A stretch of DNA of 64,000 nt from Arundinibacter roseus (lineage in GTDB: Bacteria; Bacteroidota; Bacteroidia; Cytophagales; Spirosomataceae). Below the pieces are notes generated by a model, which was given only the letters and a program-made list of their open reading frames with translations, was not told the origin of the DNA and ran no database searches. Position numbers and translations under genes: made by a program. How positions within the stretch are numbered: position 1 is the stretch's first letter; each line of letters opens with the position of its first letter. The DNA is taken from positions 221,747 to 285,746 of the forward strand of contig NZ_SMJU01000005.1 in assembly GCF_004348825.1 (NCBI RefSeq), in the 5' to 3' direction. Of this stretch, positions 19,109 to 28,426 are shown piece by piece.

Positions 19109-19154
19109 AAAATGAGGTTTTGAGAAGGTAAATGCTTTCTCAAAACCTCATTTT
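19109..19154. terminator. Terminator between the EEP gene and the convergent VCBS gene
   Basis: An 18-bp perfect inverted repeat (19109-19126 with 19137-19154), A/T-rich at both ends, is followed by a T run on the plus strand. It lies between convergent genes and probably works in both directions. Confidence 0.85.
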
Positions 19155-19176
19155 TTTAGGTAGCTAAAAGTTTTTC

Positions 19177-22100
19177 TCAACGCTTGACTTTATACGCACG
19201 TACCGCACCCTGATTGACGCCAAACAGCAACTTGTCGTTTAGCGGCACAATGCAGCGCACGTCTCCCCGGAGCATAAAACCGGATTTTTTTTGCGGGATT
19301 GTTACAAAATCTCCCCGCCCGTTTCCTTTCAGCAGCAGGCCGTAATTTGCATCAAATTTACCCAGCCGCAGCCGTCCCTGACTACTATTTCCTCCTAAAA
19401 TCAAATCCTGATTTCCGTCCTGATCGTAGTCGAAGGCCGTTATGGCAAAAATCGGGGAATACTGCGCTTCGCGCGGGAGTTCTTTGGCCTGATATTTTCC
19501 GGTAGCCGTACTTAAAAACAGTGTTGTTTTGAGATAATTCGCTTCAAGTTTTTGGGCACTTTCCAGTTCTTTTTCTGAAAAAAGCTCATTAAGCGTCACA
19601 TCAGCATAGCTTTTATAATCGGGATAGCGCGCGCCCATGCTGCTCATTTGCATCACGAGTTCATCGCGCGTGATGTACGGGTAATTTTTGCCCTGTACAT
19701 AAAAACTCAACATTGGATCAACCGTACCGTTGCCATCAAAATCTTTGGAATACAGCGTGGCCGGTTCTTTGTCGCTGACACGCACCTGCGAGTTCAGACC
19801 CTGATTGCCCACCACAAAATCGGGCTTTCCATCTTTATTAAAATCGTCTACGAGCAGTGTGTTCCACCAACCCTGAAACGATGCGTCAAAGTAGTCGGAC
19901 GTTTTATCAATCAATTTGCCGTTCTCCTGAATAAAAATTTTCACAGACATCCACTCCCCTACGACTACGAGGTCTGCTTTTTTATCCCCATTGACATCTA
20001 CGGCGGCGGCATCGGTTACGAGCCCGGGAGTTGACAATTCTTTCGCAACGGCGGCGGTACGTTTGGTAAAATTCCCGCGCCCGTCATTCACAAGCAGGTA
20101 GCTTTCCGGAATTTCGGGATAGCGCCCCGGCACCACACGACTACCGACAAAAAGATCGGGTTTTCCATCGCCCGTAAAGTCGTCGGCGCAGACCGTGCCC
20201 GTGCTCGTGAGCATGACGGGCAGCGCTTTGGGGCTAAGGGTAAAGTTTCCTTTTCCGTCATTTATAAATAATTTGTCCTGAAAACGGGCGTCGTTTATTT
20301 CAAAATCTGCGTAGCCGCCATGCGCCACGTACAGATCGAGGTGGCCATCGGCATTGGCGTCAAAAAAGACCGCATCCGTCACCTGACTTGCGGCATCGGC
20401 ATTCCAGTCAGCGTTGGTTTTTTGTACAAAATTTCCACCTTTTTGCTGGATAAAAAGTACGCTCGCCTGCCCTTTGCTTCCTCCCACAAAAACATCGGGA
20501 AGACCGTCGGCATTGACATCGGCTTTTACCAAACAAGGCGATGCAAAGGAAAGGGATTGCACGAGCAGCGGCTGTCGGTAAAAATCATTGATGGGGGGTG
20601 TGGCATCTTTGTACGCCAAAGGTGAGCTGATTTCTTCAAAAACAGCGGGTTGTGCTACGGGTCGTTTGTACATGTCTAGGGCATCGCTTTCAGAAACTGC
20701 AAGCACCTGATCAACTTTTGGGCTCGTAATCAACTGCTGACGACCCGATGACCACACCACTCGTAGTGAATCAACAGCGGCGATTTCACCCAATCCAAAA
20801 TGCAGGGTCGGAGACACGCTCGACTGATAGCCACGGGTGGGCATTTGTTCCAGATATTGCACGTTTCCTTTGGCATAGAGAAATATCTGCGCACCAACGC
20901 CCTGCGTATTGGGCGTCTTTCCTTTGGTTTGAATTTTTAAATAATGATGTTTGAAGAGCGTATTGGCTTGATTTTGATAAATAAATGCGGGTAAATTGAC
21001 ATTATTAACAATCAAATCCAGGTCGCCGTCATTGTCGAGGTCAGCGTAGGCAGCGCCGTTGCTGTTGGAAGGTCGGCTGAGGCCCCAGGCTTGTGTCACA
21101 TTCCGGAACGTCATATCGGTCCGGTTTTCAAATGCATAGTTGGTCAGGTTCGATGAAGGAATTTCGTAGACCAGTTTGAGTACATCGCTTCGTTGAATTC
21201 CCTGCTGCTGATTTTGCACATAATCGCTCATGTGTTTCAGAAAATCCATGTTGGTATAATCGCGCAGATATCCATTAGTAATGTAAAGATCTTTCCAGCC
21301 ATTATTATCAAAATCGGCAAACAGCGCCGACCAGCTCCAATCGGTGTTGGATACTCCTGCCAACTGCCCTATTTCGCTAAATGAACCGTTTCCCTCGTTT
21401 ACATGCAACATGTTGCGCATGTACTGATGGTTAAAACCGAGATTTACATTCAGATTAAATTTCTCGTAATTATCGGGCGCCATGAGCAGTTTTTGCCGGC
21501 GGTTGTCTTCCGGAAGCATGTCGAGCGTCAGAATATCCGGTCGGGCATCGTTGGTGAAATCGGCCACATCGCTCCCCATCGAAAAGTGTGACGTATGGCC
21601 CATACTGCTTTTGAGTTGATCGCTGAACGTACCGTTGCGGTTGTTGATATACAGGAAATCGGGTACCTGATAATCGTTGGACACGTACAGATCCGGCCAG
21701 CCGTCGTCGTTGAAGTCGGCAACACCAGCACCCAGTCCATACGAAAGCGCCGAGCTTTGCAGTCCTGCCTGCCGGGTAATATCTTTAAAGACCTTACCAT
21801 CGTTTCTGAACAGCCTCGGGCCGTTCATCGGGTCATCTTTTTTCAGGATTTCGGCTGTGCCGAGTTCATTAAGAACTGGCAGTGATTTTGGATTATGATT
21901 GAGTAAAAATAGATCCAAATCGCCGTCTTTATCATAGTCAAAAAAAGTAGCCTGTGTACTAGTGGCTTCACTTGCCAGGCCAAAGGCAGCAGCCTGCTCG
22001 GTAAAGCGTGGCATTCCTTTTTCATCTACTCCTTCGTTGATATACAGTTCGTTCCGACGTTTTTGGGGAGAAAAATTTCCTGAATAACATACATACAAAT

Positions 22101-22521
22101 CCAATTTTCCGTCGCCGTTGACATCGGCCATTGTCACGCCGGTTTTCCAGCTGCTGTCTCTTCCGGCAACGCTTGCCTGAGCCGTTACATCTTCAAACTG
22201 CATGTTGCCCTTGTTGATGTACAGCCGGTTTGAAACCATATTTCCTGAAAAATACAGATCATCCAGTCCATCGTTGTTAACATCTCCTACGGCCACCCCA
22301 CCCCCATTGTAGAAATACTCGTACATCAGCACGTTGCCGTTCAGGTTTTCAGTCAAGGTGTTTTCAAAAGTAACGGCGGTTTGCTCAGGAGTAAGCAACG
22401 TAAAAAGCGGATCACCGACGGGAGCATCGGCAGCTTTGTCATCGGTAGCAGATTGCTGACAGCCCGAGAGTGCAGCGATGAAAAATACACTTGCAAGCAG
22501 GCTAAAAATTGGCAGGCGCAT
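19177..22521 (-). CDS. Large VCBS/FG-GAP lipoprotein with ASPIC/UnbV domain
   Basis: The 1114-residue lipoprotein has its lipobox at C21 (IAALSGCQQ). Many FG-GAP/VCBS calcium-binding blades (for example DVNNDGLDDLYFSGN, DYDKDGDLDLFLLN, DFNDDGWPDLYVSND) form a propeller at about 40-510. An ASPIC/UnbV domain follows at about 540-610 (GVGAQIFLYA, RGYQSSVSPTLHFGLG, VVWSSGRQQ). A second set of VCBS blades runs from about 655 to 1090. Such proteins are usually surface-exposed and often accompany SusCD pairs in Bacteroidota; no enzymatic role is known. It lies downstream of a SusC/SusD pair on the same strand but beyond a terminator, so it may be separately expressed. Confidence 0.9.
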   Translation of the reverse strand: MRLPIFSLLASVFFIAALSGCQQSATDDKAADAPVGDPLFTLLTPEQTAVTFENTLTENLNGNVLMYEYFYNGGGVAVGDVNNDGLDDLYFSGNMVSNRLYINKGNMQFEDVTAQASVAGRDSSWKTGVTMADVNGDGKLDLYVCYSGNFSPQKRRNELYINEGVDEKGMPRFTEQAAAFGLASEATSTQATFFDYDKDGDLDLFLLNHNPKSLPVLNELGTAEILKKDDPMNGPRLFRNDGKVFKDITRQAGLQSSALSYGLGAGVADFNDDGWPDLYVSNDYQVPDFLYINNRNGTFSDQLKSSMGHTSHFSMGSDVADFTNDARPDILTLDMLPEDNRRQKLLMAPDNYEKFNLNVNLGFNHQYMRNMLHVNEGNGSFSEIGQLAGVSNTDWSWSALFADFDNNGWKDLYITNGYLRDYTNMDFLKHMSDYVQNQQQGIQRSDVLKLVYEIPSSNLTNYAFENRTDMTFRNVTQAWGLSRPSNSNGAAYADLDNDGDLDLIVNNVNLPAFIYQNQANTLFKHHYLKIQTKGKTPNTQGVGAQIFLYAKGNVQYLEQMPTRGYQSSVSPTLHFGLGEIAAVDSLRVVWSSGRQQLITSPKVDQVLAVSESDALDMYKRPVAQPAVFEEISSPLAYKDATPPINDFYRQPLLVQSLSFASPCLVKADVNADGLPDVFVGGSKGQASVLFIQQKGGNFVQKTNADWNADAASQVTDAVFFDANADGHLDLYVAHGGYADFEINDARFQDKLFINDGKGNFTLSPKALPVMLTSTGTVCADDFTGDGKPDLFVGSRVVPGRYPEIPESYLLVNDGRGNFTKRTAAVAKELSTPGLVTDAAAVDVNGDKKADLVVVGEWMSVKIFIQENGKLIDKTSDYFDASFQGWWNTLLVDDFNKDGKPDFVVGNQGLNSQVRVSDKEPATLYSKDFDGNGTVDPMLSFYVQGKNYPYITRDELVMQMSSMGARYPDYKSYADVTLNELFSEKELESAQKLEANYLKTTLFLSTATGKYQAKELPREAQYSPIFAITAFDYDQDGNQDLILGGNSSQGRLRLGKFDANYGLLLKGNGRGDFVTIPQKKSGFMLRGDVRCIVPLNDKLLFGVNQGAVRAYKVKR

Positions 22522-22563
22522 CGAGTGAGATATAGAAAAGGTAAAAATGAAATGACTAAAACG

Positions 22564-22600
22564 GAAAAGAATCCGGTTAGCCGTAGCTACCGGATTCTTT
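22564..22600 (-). terminator. Terminator after SusD
   Basis: A 13-bp perfect inverted repeat (22564-22576 with 22588-22600), with further pairing in the loop, lies between the SusD stop and the start of the VCBS gene. A shorter hairpin (22634-22641 with 22656-22663) lies nearer the SusD stop. Together they suggest transcription of the SusC/SusD operon ends here. Confidence 0.65.
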
Positions 22601-22674
22601 TCACAAATCTAAACAGATAAAAGGAGTAATCATTTCCTGCACGAACCTAAGTCCATGCAGGAATTGAAAAAACC

Positions 22675-24540
22675 TTAGTTGAGCGGATAACCTGGGTTTT
22701 GAACCAGATCTTTATTCCGGTTCATTTCATCGCGAGAGATCGGCAGATAGTACATTTTATCCAGCCATGCCCGGTTTTCTTTACCCGGATCAATCTCAAA
22801 TACGGTGTATTTGTAGTCGTAGTTGTCTTTGCTGTACTTATACACACTTACCGACTTGCCGGGTTTCAGCGTACCTACAATCTGAATACCGTTGGCTTTG
22901 CGGCCAAGGGTGGTGGGGGCAATCATCCAGCGGCGGGTGTCATGGAAGCGTTGCTCTTCATACAACATTTCTATACGCTTTTCATTCCGGAAACGGTCTA
23001 CCAATGCTGCACCTGACTCGGTGATAGCTGGCATACCCGAACGGAAGCGGATTTTGTTCAACCACGTGCGGGCTTCTTCTTCCTGACCAAGCGCAATACA
23101 TGCCTCAGCATAGTTGAATACAGCCTCAGTGTAGCGCAGAATCGGCCAGGGAATTTCCTGCCAGGTATTCTGATCTACGATTGCCGGATTAGGATCGGTA
23201 AATTTACGAATGTAGTAGCCGGTGTAGCTACCGTTCCAGTCTTCAATGGAGCTGTTACGGGTATCAAGGCCAAAATGAGTAACTTTTTCACCAGCAGCAT
23301 TAACTACCTCATAGCGACCTGTCTGAATCTGACTTGCAGGATCCTTAGGTAAGTTAGCATTTGAGCGAACTTTCCAGGGAGTGCCTTCATGCATGATTGA
23401 CGCTTTAAAACGTGGGTCACGATTCGCATACGGATCAGCCGCATGAGCGGGGTTGTTCCAGCTAAACTTCGTTCCGTCCATCATTTCGTAGTCATCTACC
23501 AGCAATTGAATTGGTGTATTACCAGCCCAGTTGTTGTAGCCGTTTGGTCCGTTGAACAAGCCGATACGTCCGCCACCTTCCTGCTTGGCATTGATAAAAT
23601 ACCGTGCCATCAACAGTTCCGTTTGGCCGCCATTGCGCGCTAGCGAATTGTTCATGTAGTTGGTAGTTCCCTGCTCGGGGCTTACGGGCTCGCTGAGGTT
23701 CATTAGGTTGCCCCGGTTCAGATCAAGTACTGCTTTGGCAGCATCTTTGGCTTTTTGCCAGCGCTCCGTACGGCTTCCGCCGGTATATCCCAAAATTTCG
23801 GGATTTGCGAAAGCTGCAATCGTGGTGGATTTCTCTTTTGCCGTTGGTATATCGTGTAAATCACTTGCAGCGTAAATCAAAATGCGGGCTTTCAGCGCCA
23901 GAGCGGCAGCTTTTGACGCACGACCGGCGGCCATTGATTTTCCGTCAAGAAGTGCGGCGGCTTCGTCGCAATCTTTTACGATAAAATTAACGGTTTCTTC
24001 CCAGGTGTTACGTTTTTCCAGATACGACTCTTCTCCCAGTCCATAGGGACGATCAATTAGGGGAACCCCACCGTAGTAGCGAGCCAGCTGATGATAGTAA
24101 TACGCCCGCATAAACTTGGCTTCGCCTTTCAAACGATCCACGATATTGTTCGTATTTGGGAATTGAGGAGCTTCCAGGTTTTTTAGGGCCAGGTTTGCCG
24201 CCCGGATCCGGGTGTACATATTTGGCCAGGAAAGCGTACCATTGACCCATCCAATATCCGCAGGGTTTGAGCGGGCCTCGGTAATTGTGGTGATGCCACG
24301 GCCAGGGTGGGTAAAAATGGCTTCGTCCGTAAGGGATGCGAGCATTTGCTCATCAAACCCGCCATTTCCGAAACCGGCGTAGATCTCTGTCACGAAGGCC
24401 TCTGCCAGAGCGGCATCAGTCCATACGGCATTTTGAGATAGTTCTCCCAACGGCTGCGTATTGACGAAGTCGTCGTTACAACTCGTGGTAAAAACCAGCG
24501 CTGAGGCAACTGCCAAAGCTAATAGTTTAATTTTTTTCAT
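22675..24540 (-). CDS. SusD/RagB-family lipoprotein
   Basis: The ATG at 24540 gives 621 residues beginning MKKIKLLALAVASALVF with a lipobox at C21 (TTSCNDD). The frame is open 34 codons further upstream, but that would overlap the SusC gene and hide the signal. SusD motifs include AFVTEIYAGFGNGGFDEQ, AEAKFMRAYYYHQLARYYGG (as GEAKFMRAYY) and a C-terminal RNEKRIEMLYEEQRFHDTRRW. At 621 residues it is longer than average for the family. It follows its SusC partner by 19 bp. The substrate is unknown; there is no adjacent glycoside hydrolase. Confidence 0.94.
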   Translation of the reverse strand: MKKIKLLALAVASALVFTTSCNDDFVNTQPLGELSQNAVWTDAALAEAFVTEIYAGFGNGGFDEQMLASLTDEAIFTHPGRGITTITEARSNPADIGWVNGTLSWPNMYTRIRAANLALKNLEAPQFPNTNNIVDRLKGEAKFMRAYYYHQLARYYGGVPLIDRPYGLGEESYLEKRNTWEETVNFIVKDCDEAAALLDGKSMAAGRASKAAALALKARILIYAASDLHDIPTAKEKSTTIAAFANPEILGYTGGSRTERWQKAKDAAKAVLDLNRGNLMNLSEPVSPEQGTTNYMNNSLARNGGQTELLMARYFINAKQEGGGRIGLFNGPNGYNNWAGNTPIQLLVDDYEMMDGTKFSWNNPAHAADPYANRDPRFKASIMHEGTPWKVRSNANLPKDPASQIQTGRYEVVNAAGEKVTHFGLDTRNSSIEDWNGSYTGYYIRKFTDPNPAIVDQNTWQEIPWPILRYTEAVFNYAEACIALGQEEEARTWLNKIRFRSGMPAITESGAALVDRFRNEKRIEMLYEEQRFHDTRRWMIAPTTLGRKANGIQIVGTLKPGKSVSVYKYSKDNYDYKYTVFEIDPGKENRAWLDKMYYLPISRDEMNRNKDLVQNPGYPLN

Positions 24541-24559
24541 ATTATTTTTAATTATATGA

Positions 24560-27500
24560 TTAGAATGTAGCAACCAAACCGAAATTGACGATCTTTTGTT
24601 GCGGATAATAATACCCGGTCGAGTTGTCAGCTTCTGGATCAAATACCTTCAACTTGTCGATTGTAAATAGGTTCAACCCATTGAAGTATACCCGGAATTG
24701 GCTCATACCAATTTTTGAAATCAATTCAGTTGGCAGACTATAACCCAATTCAAGGTTTTTCAGACGGATATAATCCGAGCTTCTCAACCAGTAATCGTTT
24801 CCATTCGAGTAATACTGATCACTCCGGTTGGCAATCCGTGGGTGTACGCTGCTAGGATTCTCAATAGTCCAGCGATTTTCGTATACGTCCGAAAGGAAGT
24901 TACCAATGTTTCCAGACTCTCCGGTGCTTACATATTGTCTTGCACCAGTTGCGCCTTGTAACAGGATAGTCAGGTCAAAGTTTTTGAACTGAGCGCCCAT
25001 GTTAATACCGCCCTGGAACAAAGGAAGGTTGGTATTGTCCAAACGAACACGGTCGTCAGGTGTAATCTTACCATCGCCGTTATGATCCTTATATTTCATA
25101 TCGCCGGGGCGAAGATTATTCACGATAGCCGAGTAATCCAGTGTATTGGCATCAATTTCGGCCTGATCTTTGAATACACCGTCGTACTTATAGACTACGT
25201 AGGTATTCATTGGCTTGCCAGTAGAGCGCTGCCATTCAGGAGCACCGGGGGCTTCATCCCAGAAAATAATTTCGTTTTGTGCATACCCACCGTTTACGCT
25301 GAAATTGTATTTGAAATCGCCCACCTGATCGCGGTAACCTACATTGAATTCCCATCCTCTGTTTTTAACCTCTCCGATGTTTTCCCTTGGAAGCGAAAGA
25401 CCGGTCGATTGGGGAACAGAAGCATTTTTAGACCACAGGATATTGGTACGACGGTTGGAGAAATAGTCTAACTCGAAAGAAACTTTTCCGTTGAACAACT
25501 GTCCTTCCAGACCAATGTTTGAATTGGTCGCAACCTCCCACGTAATGTTTTCGTTGGGTACACGTGCTTCAAACAATGTTTTGGTTTCGGTATTACCAAC
25601 AATATAGCTACGGAAACCATAGGTAGAAAGGTATTGGTAGCTAGGAATCTGATCATTACCCAACTGACCAATCGAACCACGAAGTTTCAGGAAGCTAATA
25701 GCGGGCACTGAGTTTTTCAGGAAGTTTTCTTCTGACAGAACCCAACCCATCATGATACCTGGGAAAAATCCGTAGCGAGTTGCTTTGGGGAAAATGTCCG
25801 AGCCATCGTAGCGCCACAGGAATTCTGCCAGGTACTTTTCTTTATAGTTGTAGCCAACCCGCCCAAAATAGTTGATACGTGCTGTTTCAAAAGCTCCACC
25901 ACCGTTATTCCGTTCCAGGTCCCCACCAGCAAACATTTGATCAAGTGCCGTAGAAATAAAGTAGCGACGGAAAGCATTGAAGTTATCTCCTTCGATTGTT
26001 TCCCGGTTGGTACCTGCCAACAAGTTAAGCGTGTGGCTTCCGAAGGTTTTGTCATAAGACAGTACGCTCCCTAACAAAATGTTTAGTTGATTTGCATTAC
26101 CCAACGTCAGCCGTGGATCAGCCGGGCCGCGGCGGCTAGGCACTAATATAGGCGTTACACCATCAGCTTCAAAACCGCTTCCACGCTGATAGAGCGTCCA
26201 GGGAATCTCCCAGCGCTTGGTGTTTTGGCTCAGGTTGTCAATCGCTGCCGTAGCCGTATATTTCAGACCTTCTACACCCGGAATTTTGATTTCAAGTGAT
26301 CCGTTTGTCTGTACATAGTTACGAACATCTTTGTCATAACCACTCAAATCAGTGGTGATTACCACCGGGTTTTCACCGTTTTCGATGTCAGGACCTGGCA
26401 AACCGTTTGGCCAATAAGCAGGTTCCTGTGGTTTACCACGCATCAGCATCCGGAAAATTGTACCGGCAGCCTTCGTTGGAAATGCACGTGCTTCCTGACG
26501 ACCTACGATACCCAAATTCACTTTTACGTATTTGTTGATGTCCGCATCCAGGTTAATCCGGAGGTCATACTGCTTATAACCAGTAGCCGAATTGATGTAG
26601 TAAGCGTCCTGGTTTTGATAACCCAAAGAAGCCAAATACCGAACATTTTCCGTTCCTCCATTCAGCTGTACATTATGCCGAACCTGTGGAGAGTTTCTCT
26701 TCAGGGTAGCACCAAACCAATCGGTGTTTGGGTGGCCCCATGGATCGCTTCCGTCTTCATACTTGGCAATACTTTCTGGGGAGAATGGCGCTCTTCTTAC
26801 CGTTCCGTTAGGACGGGTAAACGAACCCGTTGCCTTGTAAGCTGTGTTTGCCGCAGCCCATTCGGATACAGGCAGTCCGTAAATATCCAGGTCGTTCAGC
26901 ATGCTTGTATACTGAGCCGCACTTGCTACTTCTGGAATTACCGTTGGGTTAGAGAAACCCTGATTGAATGAGTAGGACAGTTCGGGCTTACCGGATTTTC
27001 CACGCTTGGTGGTAATCAGGATAACGCCGTTGGCCGCCCGTGAACCGTAGATAGCCGCCGCTGCATCTTTCAAAACAGAGATACTTTCGATGTCAGCTGG
27101 ATTGATACGATCCAAACCGCCGGAACGGTTGGGGATTCCGTCAATTACGATCAGTGCACCATTGTTTCCTAAGGTGTTGGACCCACGAATACGAATCGTT
27201 GCTCCGTCATAACCAGGCTCACCACTCCGGTTTACCACGGTCACACCCGGCAGACGACCTGCAAGCGAGTTCGCAAGGTTAACAGCTGGTGATTTTACCA
27301 AATCGTCTCCCTTTACAGATACTACGGATCCCGTTACGGTCTCTTTCTTTTGGGTACCATATCCTACCACAATCACTTCGCTGAGTGACTTGGTGTCGGT
27401 AGCTAATTTTACATTAATTGTTGACTGACCATTCAGGGCAATTTCCTGAGAAACATAGCCAATTGATGATAAGATCAACGTTGAGTTGCTGCTTGGTACG

Positions 27501-27715
27501 CTCAGGGTAAAGGCACCTTCTGCGTCGGTAGTTGTACCGGTCGTAGTGGCTTTTACCAGGATGTTCACACCCGGGATGCCCTGTCCCTGCTCGTCGGTTA
27601 TTTTTCCTTTTACTGCCACCTGTGCAAATGCACTTACTGCGGCAAGCAGCAGGAATGTGAGCATTAAAAGACCCCTCCTTGCAAAAGAGCAGGTCGATGG
27701 AGTAGTAATTTTCAT
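24560..27715 (-). CDS. SusC/RagA-type TonB-linked outer membrane transporter
   Basis: The 1051-residue protein has a signal peptide ending near AVSAFAQ (about residue 32). A carboxypeptidase-like domain follows at about 35-105 (GVNILVKATTTGTTTDAEG). The plug has the SusC run VIVVGYGTQKKETVTGSV and SISVLKDAAAAIYGSRAANG, and a beta barrel continues to the C-terminus. It has no STN domain and no adjacent sigma/FecR genes, so it must be regulated differently from the 12.0-15.5 kb receptor. A 711-bp A/T-rich stretch without genes lies upstream and probably holds its promoter. Confidence 0.95.
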   Translation of the reverse strand: MKITTPSTCSFARRGLLMLTFLLLAAVSAFAQVAVKGKITDEQGQGIPGVNILVKATTTGTTTDAEGAFTLSVPSSNSTLILSSIGYVSQEIALNGQSTINVKLATDTKSLSEVIVVGYGTQKKETVTGSVVSVKGDDLVKSPAVNLANSLAGRLPGVTVVNRSGEPGYDGATIRIRGSNTLGNNGALIVIDGIPNRSGGLDRINPADIESISVLKDAAAAIYGSRAANGVILITTKRGKSGKPELSYSFNQGFSNPTVIPEVASAAQYTSMLNDLDIYGLPVSEWAAANTAYKATGSFTRPNGTVRRAPFSPESIAKYEDGSDPWGHPNTDWFGATLKRNSPQVRHNVQLNGGTENVRYLASLGYQNQDAYYINSATGYKQYDLRINLDADINKYVKVNLGIVGRQEARAFPTKAAGTIFRMLMRGKPQEPAYWPNGLPGPDIENGENPVVITTDLSGYDKDVRNYVQTNGSLEIKIPGVEGLKYTATAAIDNLSQNTKRWEIPWTLYQRGSGFEADGVTPILVPSRRGPADPRLTLGNANQLNILLGSVLSYDKTFGSHTLNLLAGTNRETIEGDNFNAFRRYFISTALDQMFAGGDLERNNGGGAFETARINYFGRVGYNYKEKYLAEFLWRYDGSDIFPKATRYGFFPGIMMGWVLSEENFLKNSVPAISFLKLRGSIGQLGNDQIPSYQYLSTYGFRSYIVGNTETKTLFEARVPNENITWEVATNSNIGLEGQLFNGKVSFELDYFSNRRTNILWSKNASVPQSTGLSLPRENIGEVKNRGWEFNVGYRDQVGDFKYNFSVNGGYAQNEIIFWDEAPGAPEWQRSTGKPMNTYVVYKYDGVFKDQAEIDANTLDYSAIVNNLRPGDMKYKDHNGDGKITPDDRVRLDNTNLPLFQGGINMGAQFKNFDLTILLQGATGARQYVSTGESGNIGNFLSDVYENRWTIENPSSVHPRIANRSDQYYSNGNDYWLRSSDYIRLKNLELGYSLPTELISKIGMSQFRVYFNGLNLFTIDKLKVFDPEADNSTGYYYPQQKIVNFGLVATF

Positions 27716-28426
27716 AGATTGGGATTAAAAATGATTGTTTGGTTTAACATGTCCATTCAACTTGTGATTTGAGTAACTCTTGCAGCTACACACGGTAGGA
27801 CGACTCGCTGAAATTTGCTTTTGTGGAATTCGCAGAAGCAATCTTTCGTACTTGGTGTTCTTCAAGGTTGTGTTACATAGGCAAATAGGTTAGGAATTTA
27901 TCTTTAATCAAAAAATGGTTATATAAAACTACTGATAATGCGCTTTAAAAGTTATTTCAACACTTATTTATTAACTAAAATGGGCTTTTCAATATCCATT
28001 AAATTCTGATAATTCTTATAATCTAAAATAGGCAAAAGTTTCCGTGTGTGGGTATTTTACTAGTTCATTGACCTATTTTTTGTAATTTATTTTAATAAAA
28101 CAAGTGCAGTTTGCGAGAATCATAACAAACTCTGTTGCACTTTTTCAATAGTTTGTAGAATGTGGTAGATAGTAGAAATAGACTTCCTGATAAAGCCAAC
28201 AATGATAGTACAATTTTAGCGCAAAATAGTGCTAAAAGCTATTCAGGATTTGATTATTACTGACTAAATTTTGACAAATATTGAAGATTGAATGGTTTTT
28301 TTATGACAAAATTCAGGTAGGATTTGTCTTTTTAGACTATTTAACAAATTTTATTTTGTTTTATATAAAAGAATACTATATATAAAAATCGTCTTCCGGC
28401 AGAAGCTCTTAAACAAGATTCAATTA
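27716..28426. other. 711-bp A/T-rich intergenic region upstream of SusC
   Basis: No coding frame of credible length or homology is visible. The 150 bp next to the SusC start are of mixed composition; the remainder is strongly A/T-rich with many TTTA/TAAA runs. It separates the SusC/SusD operon from the end of the upstream cytochrome-LRR gene, so it likely carries the SusC promoter and a long leader. I could not place a full -33/-7 promoter with confidence. Confidence 0.5.

Noticed and set aside
24541-24642. Longer SusD start overlapping the SusC 3' end
   Set aside because: It would bury the lipoprotein signal peptide; the ATG at 24540 gives a normal lipobox.
28394-28415. Weak terminator after the cytochrome-LRR gene
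   Set aside because: The stem is only about four base pairs, too short to support a call.
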